Source: Entrophospora sp. SA101 (Eukaryota > Glomeromycota > Glomeromycetes > Entrophosporales > Entrophosporaceae). From it: a stretch of 26,490 bases of DNA. Of this stretch, positions 9,585 through 20,935 are shown piece by piece. The position numbers were made by a program, and so were the translations under genes. The notes under the pieces were generated by a model. That model worked only from the letters and a program-made list of their open reading frames with translations. It ran no database searches and had not been told where the DNA came from. The stretch's first letter is position 1. Each line of letters begins with the position of its first letter. The DNA is taken from contig CAUDNR010000084.1 in assembly GCA_958430865.1 (NCBI GenBank), positions 13,488 through 39,977 of the forward strand, given 5' to 3'.

Positions 9585-10928
9585 GCAGAGGAATTGCCAG
9601 AAAAGAATTGGTATAAATTACTGGACAACCAAGGGACATTAGTATTAGAAAAAGAGCATTAGAAAACCTTAGATCTGATACAGGATTTACCGGAAACAGG
9701 CATAAGATGTCATCAACAAATTCTTCTAGAACTATAAAGTCTGTTGCCAGTATGTCAAAAGATATTGGAAAATTATATTAAAGACCAATTAAAATGAATG
9801 TAATAATTATTTGAAGTTGAATGGAACTAGTCACTAAACAAGAGAAAACTGATGGGATACATTCAAGAGCCCATACAGACTCAGCCATTATCAATTGTAT
9901 TTTATATTGAGGCCTTTCTTCACTATTATCATCAATTTGCTTCCAGATATTTATTGATTACACAAGGCAATTAATTAAAATGGTCTTATGCAAAACAAAA
10001 CTGTATGATGAAAGTAATCTTAAACATGTTCATCATAATAACATCTGAGATGAATTCTAATGCTCTGACAATAAATGTTCTAGAGTTAGCAACTAACAAC
10101 CTACCTGCCAGAGATTTACAAAGATTTATCACTAAATTTAGAGATGATAAAAGCTGTATAATTCAAAAACAACTTCACATTTAATCATTGTGATTGTAAT
10201 TAAAAACAATCATTAGACCTGACTAAAGTGATTATTGCTTGGTGTTATTCTCATTTGCATCAATGCAATAAAGAATTATATCAGGTCTAAAAAATTAATT
10301 TTGGAAGGGACAACACTGATTGTGAAATACTTTTTTTTACTTTTGACTGTAAAATTACCTTCTCAAGTTTAGGATGAGAAGCTGGAACAAGTTAGAAATA
10401 GTTATGCACTTGATGATGCAAAAAAATAAAAATCTATACGGGGTTCTCTAGCAAAAGGTAACTTAAGTGCTCTCTGGCTAAGGTTGTGGGCAAAACTCCT
10501 CCAGAAATCAATTGACAGAGTTTTGACAGGTTACACATTAATTGTTTATTAGAGTTTCAACAGAGTTTTGCATTTGGGGGTTTTGTCAATTGTCAGAGTA
10601 TATACTAATTGTTCATTAGAGTTTCAACAGAGTTTTGACAGTCACTAAAAGGTTTCGGAAAGCAACCCTAATTCTGGCCAAAATTGAGTTTTTTGCATAT
10701 ATTTATATTACAAGGATTATAACTGGTGAAAATCAGTCCCCGTTTATTTAAAATGCAACACGAATATCTTATACTAAAATGTAAATGTGATGATTGCAAA
10801 CGTCGATCAAAATAAAAATTCTACTATTACTATACTGGTTTGATGCAATCGTATGTCCCAATTTGATTTACCGGAGACCATTTTATTTACAAATTTTATT
10901 TATTTTAATACTTTCTAATATTAAAAAC
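9585..10928. other. Intergenic region upstream of CHMP1
   Basis: No gene recognised. The region contains the tandem duplication listed separately and AT-rich sequence. Just upstream of CHMP1 a short Cys-rich stretch (LKCKCDDCKRR, near 10773-10806) might be debris. Confidence 0.3.
10539..10637. repeat. Two-copy tandem duplication, period 67 bp
   Basis: The 32-base unit at 10539-10570 recurs at 10606-10637 with one difference (TTTATT against TTCATT). The shared core reads AGAGTTTCAACAGAGTTTTG. CAGAGTTTTGACAG-type sequences also occur just outside both copies, so the duplication may be older and larger. Confidence 0.75.
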
Positions 10929-12015
10929 ATGAATTCAAATTTGGACAAAAGTTTATTTCAACTTAAAGTAAGAATCACAAATAACATTACAAATAATTTT
11001 GCATATAAAGTTGTTTGTTTAATATGTATACTTTACTGCTATTATTTTGATTTAGTTTACTGCGAAACAATTATCAAGACAAGCTAAAAAGGCAAGTAAA
11101 GATGAAACCGCAGAGAAGACAAAACTTAAAAAGGTATATTTTTTATAATATTTTGCTTACAAAAAACTTTATGACAAATATAAATAATTATTAAAAACAA
11201 TTAAATTTAGGCCATTGAACAAGGAAATATCGAAGGAGCAAGAATATATGCAGCTAATGCTATTCGTAAAAAAAATGAATCATTAAATTTGTTAAGATTA
11301 TCCTCAAGAATTGATGCAGTTTCAAGCAGAGTTCAGACTGCTGTTACTATGCAAAAAGTAAGCGGAAAACTATGACAAATAATTAGGTTCAATTGTTATT
11401 CTATATTACAACTATTACTTATGATTTCCATCTTTAATTTGCAGGTAACAGGATCAATGGCAGGTGTTGTTAAAGGAATGGACAAAGCAATGGAATCTAT
11501 GAATCTAGAAAAGGTATTTATTATTATTATTATTATTATTGGCAATTAATTGACTTATTTATTATTATTTTAGTTATTTAGTTAGTAGTTAATTTAAAAA
11601 ACAAGTTTTCAACTAATTGATGGAAAAAACAACATATTTAATAATAATAAATATAAAATATAGATATCAATGGTAATGGATAAATTTGAGTCACAATTTG
11701 AGGATTTAGATGTTCAAACACAATATATGGAGAGTGCGATAGGAAATTCAACTGCAATGACTACACCACAAGATGAAGTTGATTTATTAATGCAAAAAGT
11801 AGCAGATGAGCATGGTTTAGAATTGAATCAAAGATTGGGTGAAGCCGTACCAAGTAATATTATTGGTGAGGAAACTACTAAAGAAGATGAAGAGTTAACT
11901 CAACGTTTACGTATGTAATAGTAGTGATTTTGTTTTTTTTTATTTGTTTGTTTAATTTTGGATATTTTATAAAAATAATTTTTGTTTATTATTAGGCATG
12001 TTGAGACAAGTTTAA
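10929..12015 (+). CDS. DID2: CHMP1 / Did2 (Vps46), ESCRT-III accessory subunit
   Basis: Exons: 10929-10967, 11056-11133, 11211-11357, 11445-11513, 11664-11910 and 11996-12015. All introns are GT-AG and the model gives 199 aa, the family's usual size. The protein starts [13 protein letters not shown], then [17 protein letters not shown] (basic helix 1), [47 protein letters not shown] and [16 protein letters not shown]. The end [14 protein letters not shown] is a MIM1 motif, which binds the MIT domain of Vps4. CHMP1 acts at endosomes, recruiting Vps4 to disassemble ESCRT-III during multivesicular-body formation. The last exon codes only RMLRQV, so the motif depends on the final splice; without it the frame would end at a TAA near 11918. 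Intron 4 holds a TTA microsatellite. The AP-3 mu gene follows 331 bases downstream on the same strand. Confidence 0.96.
11519..11540. repeat. TTA microsatellite in CHMP1 intron 4
   Basis: About seven trinucleotide units lie just after the donor of intron 4. Confidence 0.8.
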
Positions 12016-12269
12016 TATGGTATGATATTTTATTTTTATATTACATGTTATATGATATTCAATATCATTTACACTATTTTGAATTTATAAATATAAATAT
12101 ATAAACTGGATTTATCATCAATAGAATTACTTTAGAAATTTATTATTATTATTATCATTCATCAATAATATAATTATCTGCCTATAAAATTTGCAATTGC
12201 AATTTCAAATTTTTTTCTTTGTAAATTTCATCTAAATATTAAAAACAGAGTTTGATTTGTTTGCTGTGA

Positions 12270-12277
12270 GCACGTGA
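12270..12277. promoter_or_regulatory. CACGTG E-box upstream of AP-3 mu
   Basis: CACGTG at 12271-12276 lies 70 bases before the AP-3 mu ATG. The same hexamer occurs 86 bases before the DNA polymerase eta start and at 23129. CACGTG is the core site of bHLH factors such as yeast Cbf1. Function is inferred from sequence and position only. Confidence 0.4.
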
Positions 12278-12346
12278 CTATTTTACATAAACTGTAAAAA
12301 AAAATTTTAAATTATTTTTTATTTTCTTTCTTGTAAAAAACCAAAT

Positions 12347-14648
12347 ATGATCGATAGTTTATTCCTTTTAAATACTTCTGGGTAAATAAATTTTATGAAT
12401 GATTTTCTTGCAAACATTATGGGTTTTTTTAAATTTATTAATTAATTACAGTAAAATTTTAATTGAAAAACATTGGCGAGGAGTAATTAACCGTCAATTA
12501 GTAGACTATTTTAATGATTATGCAATGAAACAAACTTCCTCTGAAGATTTGTTACCAATAATTTCAACTCCAAAGTATCAATTGGTGCATATTTATCGAT
12601 CTAGTTTGACATTCCTTAGTCCTGTTTCAAATGAAGGTGTTTTGAATGAATGTTTTTTTTTTGTAAAGGATTTTGCTTAAACAAGTTTTCTTTACATATA
12701 TTTCTTTTGTTAGTTGATGCATTGCTAGTTCTTGAATTTCTTCATCGAATTGCTGACATCTTTACTGAATATTTTGGTGATTTGTCAGAATTGTCAATCA
12801 AAGATAATTTTGATATTGTTTATCAGGTATCTTAAGATTATTGTCATTTTTAAATTAATAATTTTATTTTTGAATTAATAATTTTTTTATATAATTATAT
12901 ATAGCTTTTAGAAGAAATGATGGATTATGGTATTAATGAATATAAATATAATACTTATTGGATATTATTATAATAACATAGCTCTAATTGATCTAAAAAA
13001 TTCAATATGGTAATTTTGAAAAGGGTATCCATTGACAACTGAACCTAATGCTTTAAGAGAGATGATTGCACCACCAAATATTATTAACAAAGTTATAAGT
13101 CAAGTAGCAGGTGTCACAAGGTATTCTAATATACTTATTATCAAAAATTATTATAAGATTATAAATAGAATATTATTATAACATCTTATATATTGGTATT
13201 AGCGTTGTTCAGCATGTTCCTAATGGTAGTACAATATCAAGCATACCTTGGAGAAAAGCAGGTGTAAAATACACTAATAATGAAATATATTTTGATATTA
13301 TAGAAGAAATTGATGCAATTATAGATAGGTAATATACATTATTATTTACATACATGTCCATTTATTATTACAGTTGTTATAATAATATTATTAACATTTT
13401 TCTGAAACTTTTATTTAGTAATGGTGCAATAGTATCATCAGAAGTTCATGGTGTTATCCAATCAAATTGTCGTTTATCAGGTAAAAACAATAAAAAAATA
13501 ATTCAATTAATTTAAGTTATAAAAATAAAAATAAAAATAAAAATATAAATGCATAGCAAAATATTAAAATCATGATGCATTCTAATATAAATTAAAGGTA
13601 TGCCAGATCTTACACTCAGTTTTGTTAATCCAAAAGTTTTAGATGATTGTAGTTTTCATCCCTGCGTTAGATATAAAAAATTTGAAAGTGAAAGAATTCT
13701 CTCTTTTGTGCCACCTGATGAACATTTTAAATTGATGAGTTACAGGTAACAAACATTTGTATAATATAATATATAATTATTTGTTAATTAATATTTTAAA
13801 ATATTTTTTGTGTATTCCTTATTTTTAGAGTTAATTTACCATATCATCAATCATTGCCAATCCATGTAAAGCCACAATTCCATCTCACTGATCATGGAGG
13901 TATGTAATCTTATAAACATGCACACATATATCATATTGTATTAAGATTCTGCAACATAAAATAACTTATACTTATCTCTACACACATATGTGTATGTACA
14001 AAATTGTTAGGTAAATTTGATATAACAATTAATGTAAGAAATACAGATGATAAATCTATCGAAAATGTATTATTAGTAATTCCATTAGCAAAATCTGTGA
14101 CAAATGTCAATGCCACATGTAATCTTGGTTCTTATATATTTGATCCTGTAACAAAGGTATTAATAATTTTTACTTTAAATTCTATTTTTTTAAAAAAATC
14201 ATATTCTAAAATATATTTCTTTAAAAAAGTGTATAAAATGGGATTTAGGTAAAATAATGCCTAAAGATAGAACTCCCATGTTATCTGGTAATTTTAGTAG
14301 CATGTAAGCAACTGTTAACTATTTTTTATTAATTTTTAATTTTTTAACTTTAATATTTTCCTGCTTTCCCTAATCAACTATCAAAATTATTAATAGTGAA
14401 CAAATAGTAGAATCAGGTCATACAATTATACTTGATTTTCAGATAAGCATGTATGCAATTTCAGGATTAAAAGTAGACACTTTAAAAGTTTTTAATGAAT
14501 CATATAAACCTTACAAGGTAAAATATAATATATTAGTGATTTTCTAAAAAAAATTTCCCAATTGACTGATTTTTATATAATATTTATATTTGTATTTAAG
14601 GGTGTAAGAAGTTTAACAAGGGCAGGAAAATATCAAATTAGAACATAA
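12347..14648 (+). CDS. APM3: AP-3 adaptor complex mu subunit
   Basis: Thirteen exons: 12347-12381, 12452-12636, 12714-12826, 12905-12929, 13024-13120, 13203-13328, 13419-13480, 13598-13745, 13829-13899, 14011-14156, 14230-14303, 14397-14517 and 14601-14648. All introns are GT-AG; the sum is 1251 bases, 416 aa, against about 418 in animals. The N-terminal longin-like part begins [20 protein letters not shown] and continues [18 protein letters not shown]. The hinge [18 protein letters not shown] identifies mu3 rather than mu1 or mu2. The C-terminal cargo-binding domain includes [52 protein letters not shown] and the end GKYQIRT. AP-3 sorts cargo from Golgi or endosomes to vacuole or lysosome, and the mu subunit reads tyrosine motifs. 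Exon 4 is only 25 bases. The start is supported by alignment with known mu3 N-termini. Confidence 0.96.
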
Positions 14649-15470
14649 AAAAGATTTATTTAATTTTGTAAAATATATATAAAAAATATAATTTAATTGA
14701 TTTAAATAAACTTTCTTATATTTCAAGCATTTTTCATAGTGAAGTTTATCAGAAACTCATGTTTTTTTCTCCATCCTTTTTCCTGATTGTTCTTTTTAAT
14801 TGGTTTTCTCTTTGAGTTAATCTAGAATTGGTTAAAGAAAATAAATTGAATCTTTAAAGAAAATTTGATAAATTACATTAAACTCCCTCATAAATAGTCT
14901 TGCAGATTGTAATAGAGGAATCATATTATCAAAATCTCAAGGTCATTAATGAGCTTGAAAACAAAAGATTCTGAGGACATCATTGAGTTCTAATTCTATG
15001 GCAATGCATTGAATTGATGCAACTCCTGTTCAATACTTCCAGATAATTATATTCATGGCAAAAATGATCATGCACATAAAGATAATACATAGAAAGAGCA
15101 ACTGATCTATGCTTTAGAGTATAGGACTTAAACTTAAAACTTCAAACAAGCCAAGCCAAGTCAGGCCAAGTTTATACTTATACTTAGCTCAAGTTCAACT
15201 TGACTTGAATATAAAAAAGTGCTGGCTCAAGCTCGAAGTTTAATATTATTTTTTATAAAATTATAATTTTGCAATTTATTTTGATTATTATAATTTGGAT
15301 TTTTTAAAAATTTTTTTTTGTTTACATATTATGGAAGCATCATGTAAAACTCTAAAACTTTTAATCGGATGTTATTTAACATGCAATATGAAAATCATTG
15401 TAGATCATTGTCAATTAATTCAATTAATTAATTAAAAAAAATTTTTAAAAAAAAAAAATAAAAAATAAAT
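14649..15470. other. Intergenic region between AP-3 mu and COX6A
   Basis: No gene recognised. It holds the AP-3 mu 3' flank, a degenerate run of CAAG/CCAAG words near 15145-15225, and a strongly A-rich leader (15430-15470) directly before the COX6A ATG. Confidence 0.4.
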
Positions 15471-16135
15471 ATGGCTACTCGTATCTTGACTAAACGTTTC
15501 CTTAATTTCAACACAAATCGTTGTTTAACTAATAATAATAAATCATTAACTCGTCGTACTTTTGCTACAGCTACTGAAGAAGAATCTTTTGCTATTCGAC
15601 AACAAAAAATTGAAGAGCATGCAAAAGGTAAATATGTATCGCTTGGTAAAAAGGAAAAAATATTCCCTCTCTGAAATATAAACATGATTACGATTTCAAT
15701 TATTTAATTGTGCTATTATTTAATTGTGACTATTATTTAATTGCAACTATTATTTAATTGCAACTATTATTTAATTGCAAAAAAAAGATGCTGCAAACAT
15801 GTGGAAAAAAATTTCAATATATGGTTGTGTACCAGCACTTGTTTTAACTACTATAAATGCTCTTAAAATTGAAAAAGAACATGAAGCTCATTTGCATGAA
15901 CACCCTCCAGAACCAATAGAACATCCACCCTATGAGTATCAACGTATAAGACTTAAAGTAACTATTAACAATTTGCTAAATAATAAATTATTTTTTTCAC
16001 ATATATGTATTTTACTGCTTTACTAAATCATTCACCAACTAACCAATACATTCTTATTAATCAATCAATCAGCCTTATCCATGGGGTGATGGAGATCATA
16101 CTCTCTTTCATAATCCAGCTAAAAATGGTCCATAA
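15471..16135 (+). CDS. COX13: Cytochrome c oxidase subunit 6A (Cox13)
   Basis: Exons 15471-15627, 15788-15957 and 16073-16135 give 129 aa, a normal length. The N-terminus (MATRILTKRFLNFNTNRC to RRTFATATEE) is rich in Arg, Ser, Thr and Asn and lacks acids until after residue 38, a typical mitochondrial presequence. The mature part has one membrane helix (ISIYGCVPALVLTTINAL), then EKEHEAHLHEHPPEP and the family signature PWGDGDHTLFHNPAKNGP at the C-terminus. Subunit 6A sits at the periphery of complex IV in the inner membrane and affects dimer stability and nucleotide regulation. The gene converges with DNA polymerase eta, with only 170 bases between the stop codons, so the 3' UTRs may overlap. 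Intron 1 consists largely of a 17-bp tandem repeat reaching almost to the acceptor. Confidence 0.95.
15698..15780. repeat. 17-bp minisatellite in COX6A intron 1
   Basis: The unit TATTATTTAATTGCAAC occurs in nearly five copies: 15714-15730 (ending GTGAC), 15731-15747, 15748-15764, a partial at 15765-15780, and a degenerate first copy before 15714. The last copy runs straight into the acceptor (AAAAAAAAG, exon 2 at 15788), so the 3' splice site lacks a pyrimidine tract. Confidence 0.9.
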
Positions 16136-16305
16136 ATAAATGATTAATATTTCAAGTTAATTTGCATTAGTTCTTAACATGTAAAAGAAGAATAATAAAG
16201 AATAATGATTATTTTATTGAATATGTAAAAAAAAAGAAAAATAATAATTATATAATTTTTGTTTCAAGTCATTGAAATTTTTTTCAAAAATTTGATATAA
16301 ATATA

Positions 16306-16692
16306 TCAATTATTATTTTCTAATTGAAAATAATTTCTAATATCCATTTTTCTTTTTCTTAAATTATTATTATTATTAAATTCAGTTTGTGATCTCATTG
16401 TAATGCTATTACTACAATCCTCTAAATGTTCAGCTAATTTATTATTAGGTATTGGTTTATAACATTTCTCACATCTGATAAATAATGTCGGATCTAATCT
16501 AGTGAAAAATTGAAGAATGGTATAATTGGATGGTATTTTCTTTAATGGTGATTTTAATCTTGTAGTAGTGGTGGACTTCATCTTGGGTGATCCTGTAGTT
16601 TTCAAATTTGAAGTGGAAGATTCCCTTAAATTCGAAGATTTTTGTAAGTTAGATCTTGATAATTTTACTTTTTTGTTACTACTAATCAAATT

Positions 16693-16726
<34 letters not shown>

Positions 16727-17078
16727 ATGTCATTGCTATTGATATTGTTATTTTTATAGTTGGCCAAATTATTGATTCCTGACAATCTATTTATTTTGAA
16801 ATGTGATAAAATACTAGTTTGTTTCAATCTTTTAATATTTGCATTAATATCTCTCAACCGAGAAGGTGACAATGATGGTAATGATGATTGAACATTTTTG
16901 GAAAGCATTTGAGAATTAGAAGATTCATTAGGTGTGGTACTGTTTGAGTTGATTACAGGGCGTTGATTAATTAGTGATTCTTGAGTGATTGAAAGCTTTT
17001 GACCAATTAAAGAGTCTGATTCCATTTCATCATTAAAATTACTTTCAATATTATCATCAATATCAATAGCAATAACAC

Positions 17079-17158
<80 letters not shown>

Positions 17159-19232
17159 TTATTCTTATTATTACTACTGTTCCTTCCAGAAAAAACATTC
17201 TTATTTGGCAAATTTTTTGTTATAAATTTAGAAATATCCATTGTTCCAATAGATTGATCTTTGATTAAACCCGCAACTGAAGCTGACAATCCTGAACATG
17301 GAAACAAATTATCTGAATTTCCAAAAAGATCATATAGTTTTTTAGAAATCATGTCAGGTGAATTGACTTCTGATCGAATAGGAAATGGACAAGATTTAGA
17401 ATGCGGTGTTGGATCATTAATACATTTATAATGTATCTAAATATATATATATATATTAAACTAAATATTTAATACAATAAATAAATAATGGATTATTAAT
17501 CAAGAATTTTTTTTATATTTACTGCAAGGGTTTTTGGCCATCTATTATTTATTTCATAATCATCTAAAAGTCTTTTATATAATTCAGAGCTTAAAATTTT
17601 ACACCAATGTTCAATCTGTGAGAAATTTTTTAATGGTGGTTTAAATGATTTGGCTGCCATCATTGATTTTGAAATATTCCTTTGGACAACTAATAAAATA
17701 AAGATACATCAATATATATATATATATTTTTTAAATATGAACAAAGAAATCAAGAATAAACGTTAACCTTCTTCACCATCAACACCTCTACATATATTGT
17801 AAAGCCAAATACCATTTTCCATCCCAAATTTTGCTTGTAATTCACTTACTGAATAGCACCTACAATTGATTAATCAATCAACCAATTAAACATTATTTCT
17901 TTATATTTAAAGAAAAAATACACTTGGAATAAATCATTAACCATAATTCTCCTGCAGTTTCTATTCTCAAAATATTACCAACTTTAGCACCCAATTTACC
18001 ACCAAGTTTACGAATTTTTTTAAAAGACAAATTTTGCATAAAACCTAATGTTTGATTTGACCGTAGAATAGTCTGTAAAGAAAGAAACCCCCCCCCCCCC
18101 CGCCCATTTATAAATAAAAATAGTTTTAAGTACATGAAAATATTTATTTGCAATGCTATTATATCAAGTCATTACCTGCATATTTGGTTTATTTAATGCT
18201 GAACATAATTTTGCTAATGTCATATTATGTGCAATTCCTGCAGAAGATGTGTATCCCAATTCATTGAAAATAGTTTCCCTAATTTCTTTTGATATTTCTG
18301 CTGCAACATAAAGTTGCATATCATCCCAACCTTTTGATTCGTTAATATTTGAGCATTGATCTAAACTAAAATTTTGTTTATTATTCTCAATATCATTATT
18401 TATTTGACTTTCATACAACACTCCTAATCCATTCCAATCTAAAATAGGAGGAGGAGGAGCTTCATTTAAATTTTCAGATAATATAATATTTGGATATCTT
18501 TCTATTATTCTTTGATTAACGATATTTGTAACGTCCAGATAAGCTTCATCAACACCAGCACGTTGTACAATATTACAATATCTCATAAATATTTTAAAAA
18601 TTCTTAAACTTGCATTTCTATATACGTCTAACGAAGCCTTATGTGTACCATAACTTGGATTTGGGTGATATTTAGGTTCTGGATCACCATTCGCATATGT
18701 TGCGACATGAACAAGTTTCAATCCTATAAAGGTTTTTTTTAGTAATCAAACCTTTAGTTGATATAAATATGATCAAAAGCATTGATTAAAACAATAATTA
18801 ATTATTAAAAATTATTTTTTACCAGGATATATTTTAAGTGCGTCTTGAATATTGGATACTTTTTTTATACCCGCTTTACGTGCTGCATAATTAACTGGAT
18901 AAAATGAATTTTGGATTATATATGCTGTATATATATATAAATCATAATAAAAATATACAATTATTATTATATTAAACCTGCAATTAAAGCAGACCATTGT
19001 CGTACAGCTACCGGCAAAGTTGAAGGAATTCCTAGCCTTACTTGTTCTATAATTTTAAAATTTTCAAAATATAAATTAAATACTGTATATTGAGAAAGTC
19101 GCGAATTATATTATTATAAAAATTAAAAAAGCATTTTTACTTACCAACCTGACAGTAAAAGCAATCCATATCAATATGAATTATTGTACGTTTTTTGAGG
19201 ACTGAGTGGATGATGGTTTGCTCCTTTGACAT
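16306..19232 (-). CDS. RAD30: DNA polymerase eta (Rad30), translesion Y-family polymerase
   Basis: Eight exons on the minus strand: 19145-19232, 18978-19046, 18823-18894, 18176-18723, 17942-18072, 17768-17859, 17523-17689 and 16306-17436. They total 2298 bases and 765 aa (human 713). Palm metal-binding residues lie in IIHIDMDCFYCQVEQV and GVDEAYLDVTN; AVNYAARKAGIKK is the fingers region. SSAGIAHNMTLAKLCSALNK and the helix-hairpin-helix KIRKLGGKLGAKVG follow. The C-terminal half has low-complexity Asn (about 26) and Asp (about 11) runs, a PIP-like QTSILSHF, a ubiquitin-binding zinc finger (CEKC, then HLEDC) and a second PIP-like MDIRNYFQ near the end. The enzyme copies past UV dimers at PCNA-marked stalled forks in the nucleus. 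The start is the ATG 16 codons before IIHIDMDC. Other Y-family members lack this UBZ-PIP tail arrangement. Confidence 0.96.
16685..16727. repeat. ATC/GAT repeat coding poly-Asp in polymerase eta
   Basis: An uninterrupted (ATC)n tract on the plus strand codes about 11 Asp on the minus strand, in the linker after the polymerase domains. Confidence 0.9.
17081..17157. repeat. ATT/AAT microsatellite coding poly-Asn in polymerase eta
   Basis: About 26 uninterrupted trinucleotide units lie inside the last exon and code a poly-Asn run on the minus strand. The frame is kept on both sides, as expected for unit-wise expansion in a disordered linker. Length is probably polymorphic. Confidence 0.93.
18088..18101. 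repeat. C14/G14 homopolymer in polymerase eta intron 4
   Basis: Fourteen consecutive C (G in the transcript) lie 15 bases before the exon 5 acceptor (intron 18073-18175). Only TTTCTTTCTTTACAG separates the run from exon 5. This is striking in such AT-rich DNA. Confidence 0.9.
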
Positions 19233-19317
19233 GATTAAGTATATATATAATTTTTTTGATGTAATAATATAATAATAATAATAATAAGAAAAATTTTATT
19301 AATAATTGTCGTATTTA

Positions 19318-19325
19318 TCACGTGA
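19318..19325. promoter_or_regulatory. TCACGTGA palindrome upstream of polymerase eta
   Basis: A perfect 8-bp palindrome containing the CACGTG E-box core lies 86 bases before the ATG at 19232. Position and palindromy fit a bHLH factor site. Confidence 0.45.
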
Positions 19326-19727
19326 CTTGTCCAAACAAATCAGACATATTAGTATTAGTAATAAACTATCTTCTATTAATGTCAAATAATTTTGATATCT
19401 ATATATTAATAATAATAATAATAATAATAACAATAATCATCATCATTCGTTCAACCATAAAATTTGAAAAAACCAAGCCTCGCATGCCAAGTAAAAGTTG
19501 TTTCTCATAACAAAATCGACTTGTTTTATGCGTGATTTAATGTTAACTCGGATAATAACTATTGTTCGAACATGGTGCGTTTTTGTTGTTTTTATGTTCA
19601 CACAAAAAAACTAACAAATAAACATGGCTTGTATGTCGAATAGACTTGCCAATTTGCCGATGATGGACAAATAGTCAAGTTTTAAAATTCGTCGTTATTT
19701 ATTGTTTTGGGAAAAAATATGTTCATG

Positions 19728-19739
19728 GGACCTACCTGA
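19728..19739. mobile_element. Lone terminus matching the 21141-21299 element
   Basis: GGACCTACCTGA followed by TA has the same sequence and orientation sense as the right end of the 21141-21299 element. I see no inverted partner nearby, so it is a remnant end or a chance match of 14 bases including TA. Confidence 0.4.
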
Positions 19740-20021
19740 TAAGTATTAATATATATAATATCAATAAACTTGGTAAATCGGTCATTTATTTATTTATATT
19801 ATCAAGTGCTTTAAACAATTGATTGGTGCGTCCGACTTATCGAGTTTATAACTTATTTAAGAACAGGAGTTATTTTTCCCTCATTTGGCACGAGGACAAT
19901 TAATCCTTTGGGGCACAGTTCACTCACTCACTGTCCATATAATAATAATTAAAAATCTACACGGCCTTAACAGTTAATTTTACCATCAAAGAAGGGAATA
20001 GTGTTGCTAATCTCTCTAATA

Positions 20022-20097
20022 CAGTCAGAACTCTAACCAAAGTAATCATGTATATTCATTTTTATTAAACATCGTCGTGACGAGTTAGTTCTAACTG
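20022..20097. mobile_element. TA-flanked mini-element, Tc1/mariner-like
   Basis: CAGTCAGAACTCTAAC at the left end is an imperfect inverted match of the right end, GTTAGTTCTAACTG. TA lies on both sides (20020-20021 and 20098-20099). Length is 76 bp and nothing is coded. TA duplication and a CAGT start fit Tc1/mariner relics. Confidence 0.6.
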
Positions 20098-20436
20098 TAT
20101 CCATATGAGATATATTAAAAAAAAAAGCAGATCCTTCTAGAAAGTACCATTTTATTAATATATATACATATGATATGTTGTTATTTTTCTTTGCTTTTCT
20201 TTTCTCATGAAATTTGTTGTCATCAATTTTTTCTTTCTTTCCTTTAATTTTGAAATGTTCTCGGGATTATTTTATTATTATTTTGTTGTCATTTTCTTTA
20301 TTTTCATTTTATTAATATTTTTATGTACTTATTTCTTCAGTTGGAACTCCTTTTAGGCTTTTCTTGGAAATCCGCTAAGTTTTTACATTGTTTTATTGTT
20401 GCATTGTTATATTGTTATATCGTTCACATTTTTCAT

Positions 20437-20740
20437 CGCTTCTCTTTATATAAATTTTGTTTTTGTATTTCTTTCGATCCTCTTGACCTAGAGTTGATCC
20501 TTCCTTGCTTTTCTCTTGTCAGTCTCTCTTTTCTCTCAGTAAAAGAAGAACTGTAGGCCGATACCCTTTTGAATTCCTTTTAATGCCCATTTCTTTGATC
20601 ACTGGATGATCCTAACATTAATTTATGAATTTTTAAATCTTCCTTATCTTCTGTTCCAAATTTTTGTTCGATTATCCGTTTTCTTTTTTTATTACTGGTT
20701 TCTTGACATTCTTCCAGTTTATCGAAAAGAATTGTCTTTT
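20437..20740 (-). other. Possible minus-strand coding island
   Basis: One minus-strand frame is open for about 100 codons with a single TAA (about 20582). It reads KTILFDKLEECQETSNKKRK, EQKFGTEDKEDLKIHKLML, GSSSDQRNGH, stop, KEFKRVSAYSSSFTERKERL. A nuclear-localisation-like KKRKR is present. The strand is purine-rich, which favours open Lys/Glu frames, so chance is a real alternative. No family recognised. Confidence 0.25.
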
Positions 20741-20935
20741 AGTGGCTGGTGGCCATTATTTGGTAGGTTTTTATAATGTTTCATAATCCCGAGAAACATG
20801 AATTTGTAACAAATATATGATACTATGAGTAATAAAGCCAATTTTGAAATGTATTTAATATTTATTGAATTCGTATTTATTGTATGACAATTATTACTGT
20901 TATTGTTGTTATTGTTATTATTATTATAACCATTA

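Larger units (their letters stand above)
19233..20435. other. Intergenic region upstream of polymerase eta
   Basis: No gene recognised. It holds AAT microsatellites (about 19268-19288 and 19408-19430), an E-box (19318-19325), a lone element end (19728-19739), a TA-flanked mini-element (20022-20097), and a pyrimidine-rich plus strand from about 20180 on. Confidence 0.4.

Noticed and set aside
9374..9616. Small basic, Cys-containing protein
   Set aside because: The frame is mostly the 133-bp MITE with its target duplications.
10773..11087. Separate gene upstream of CHMP1
   Set aside because: The open frame overlaps CHMP1 exon 1 and intron 1 and has no recognisable domain.
12399..12835. Plus-strand frames at 12399-12680 and 12650-12835 as separate small genes
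   Set aside because: They are exons 2 and 3 of AP-3 mu read through their introns.
13931..14252. Minus-strand frame 13931-14116 and plus frame 14004-14252 as independent genes
   Set aside because: The first is antisense to AP-3 mu exon 10; the second is that exon with intron read-through.
15428..15685. Minus-strand frame opposite COX6A exon 1
   Set aside because: It is antisense to a clear mitochondrial presequence, with no family resemblance.
15698..15780. CRISPR-like array
   Set aside because: The 17-bp units are directly adjacent without spacers, inside a eukaryotic intron; it is a minisatellite.
16526..17198. Plus-strand frame at 16526-16759 and minus-strand poly-Ile frame at 17007-17198
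   Set aside because: Both are shadows of the Asn/Asp-repeat exon of polymerase eta in other frames.
19322..20556. Plus-strand frames at 19322-19510 and 20323-20556
   Set aside because: The first is hydrophobic sequence from AAT repeats; the second is the T-rich complement of a purine-rich strand, without family resemblance.
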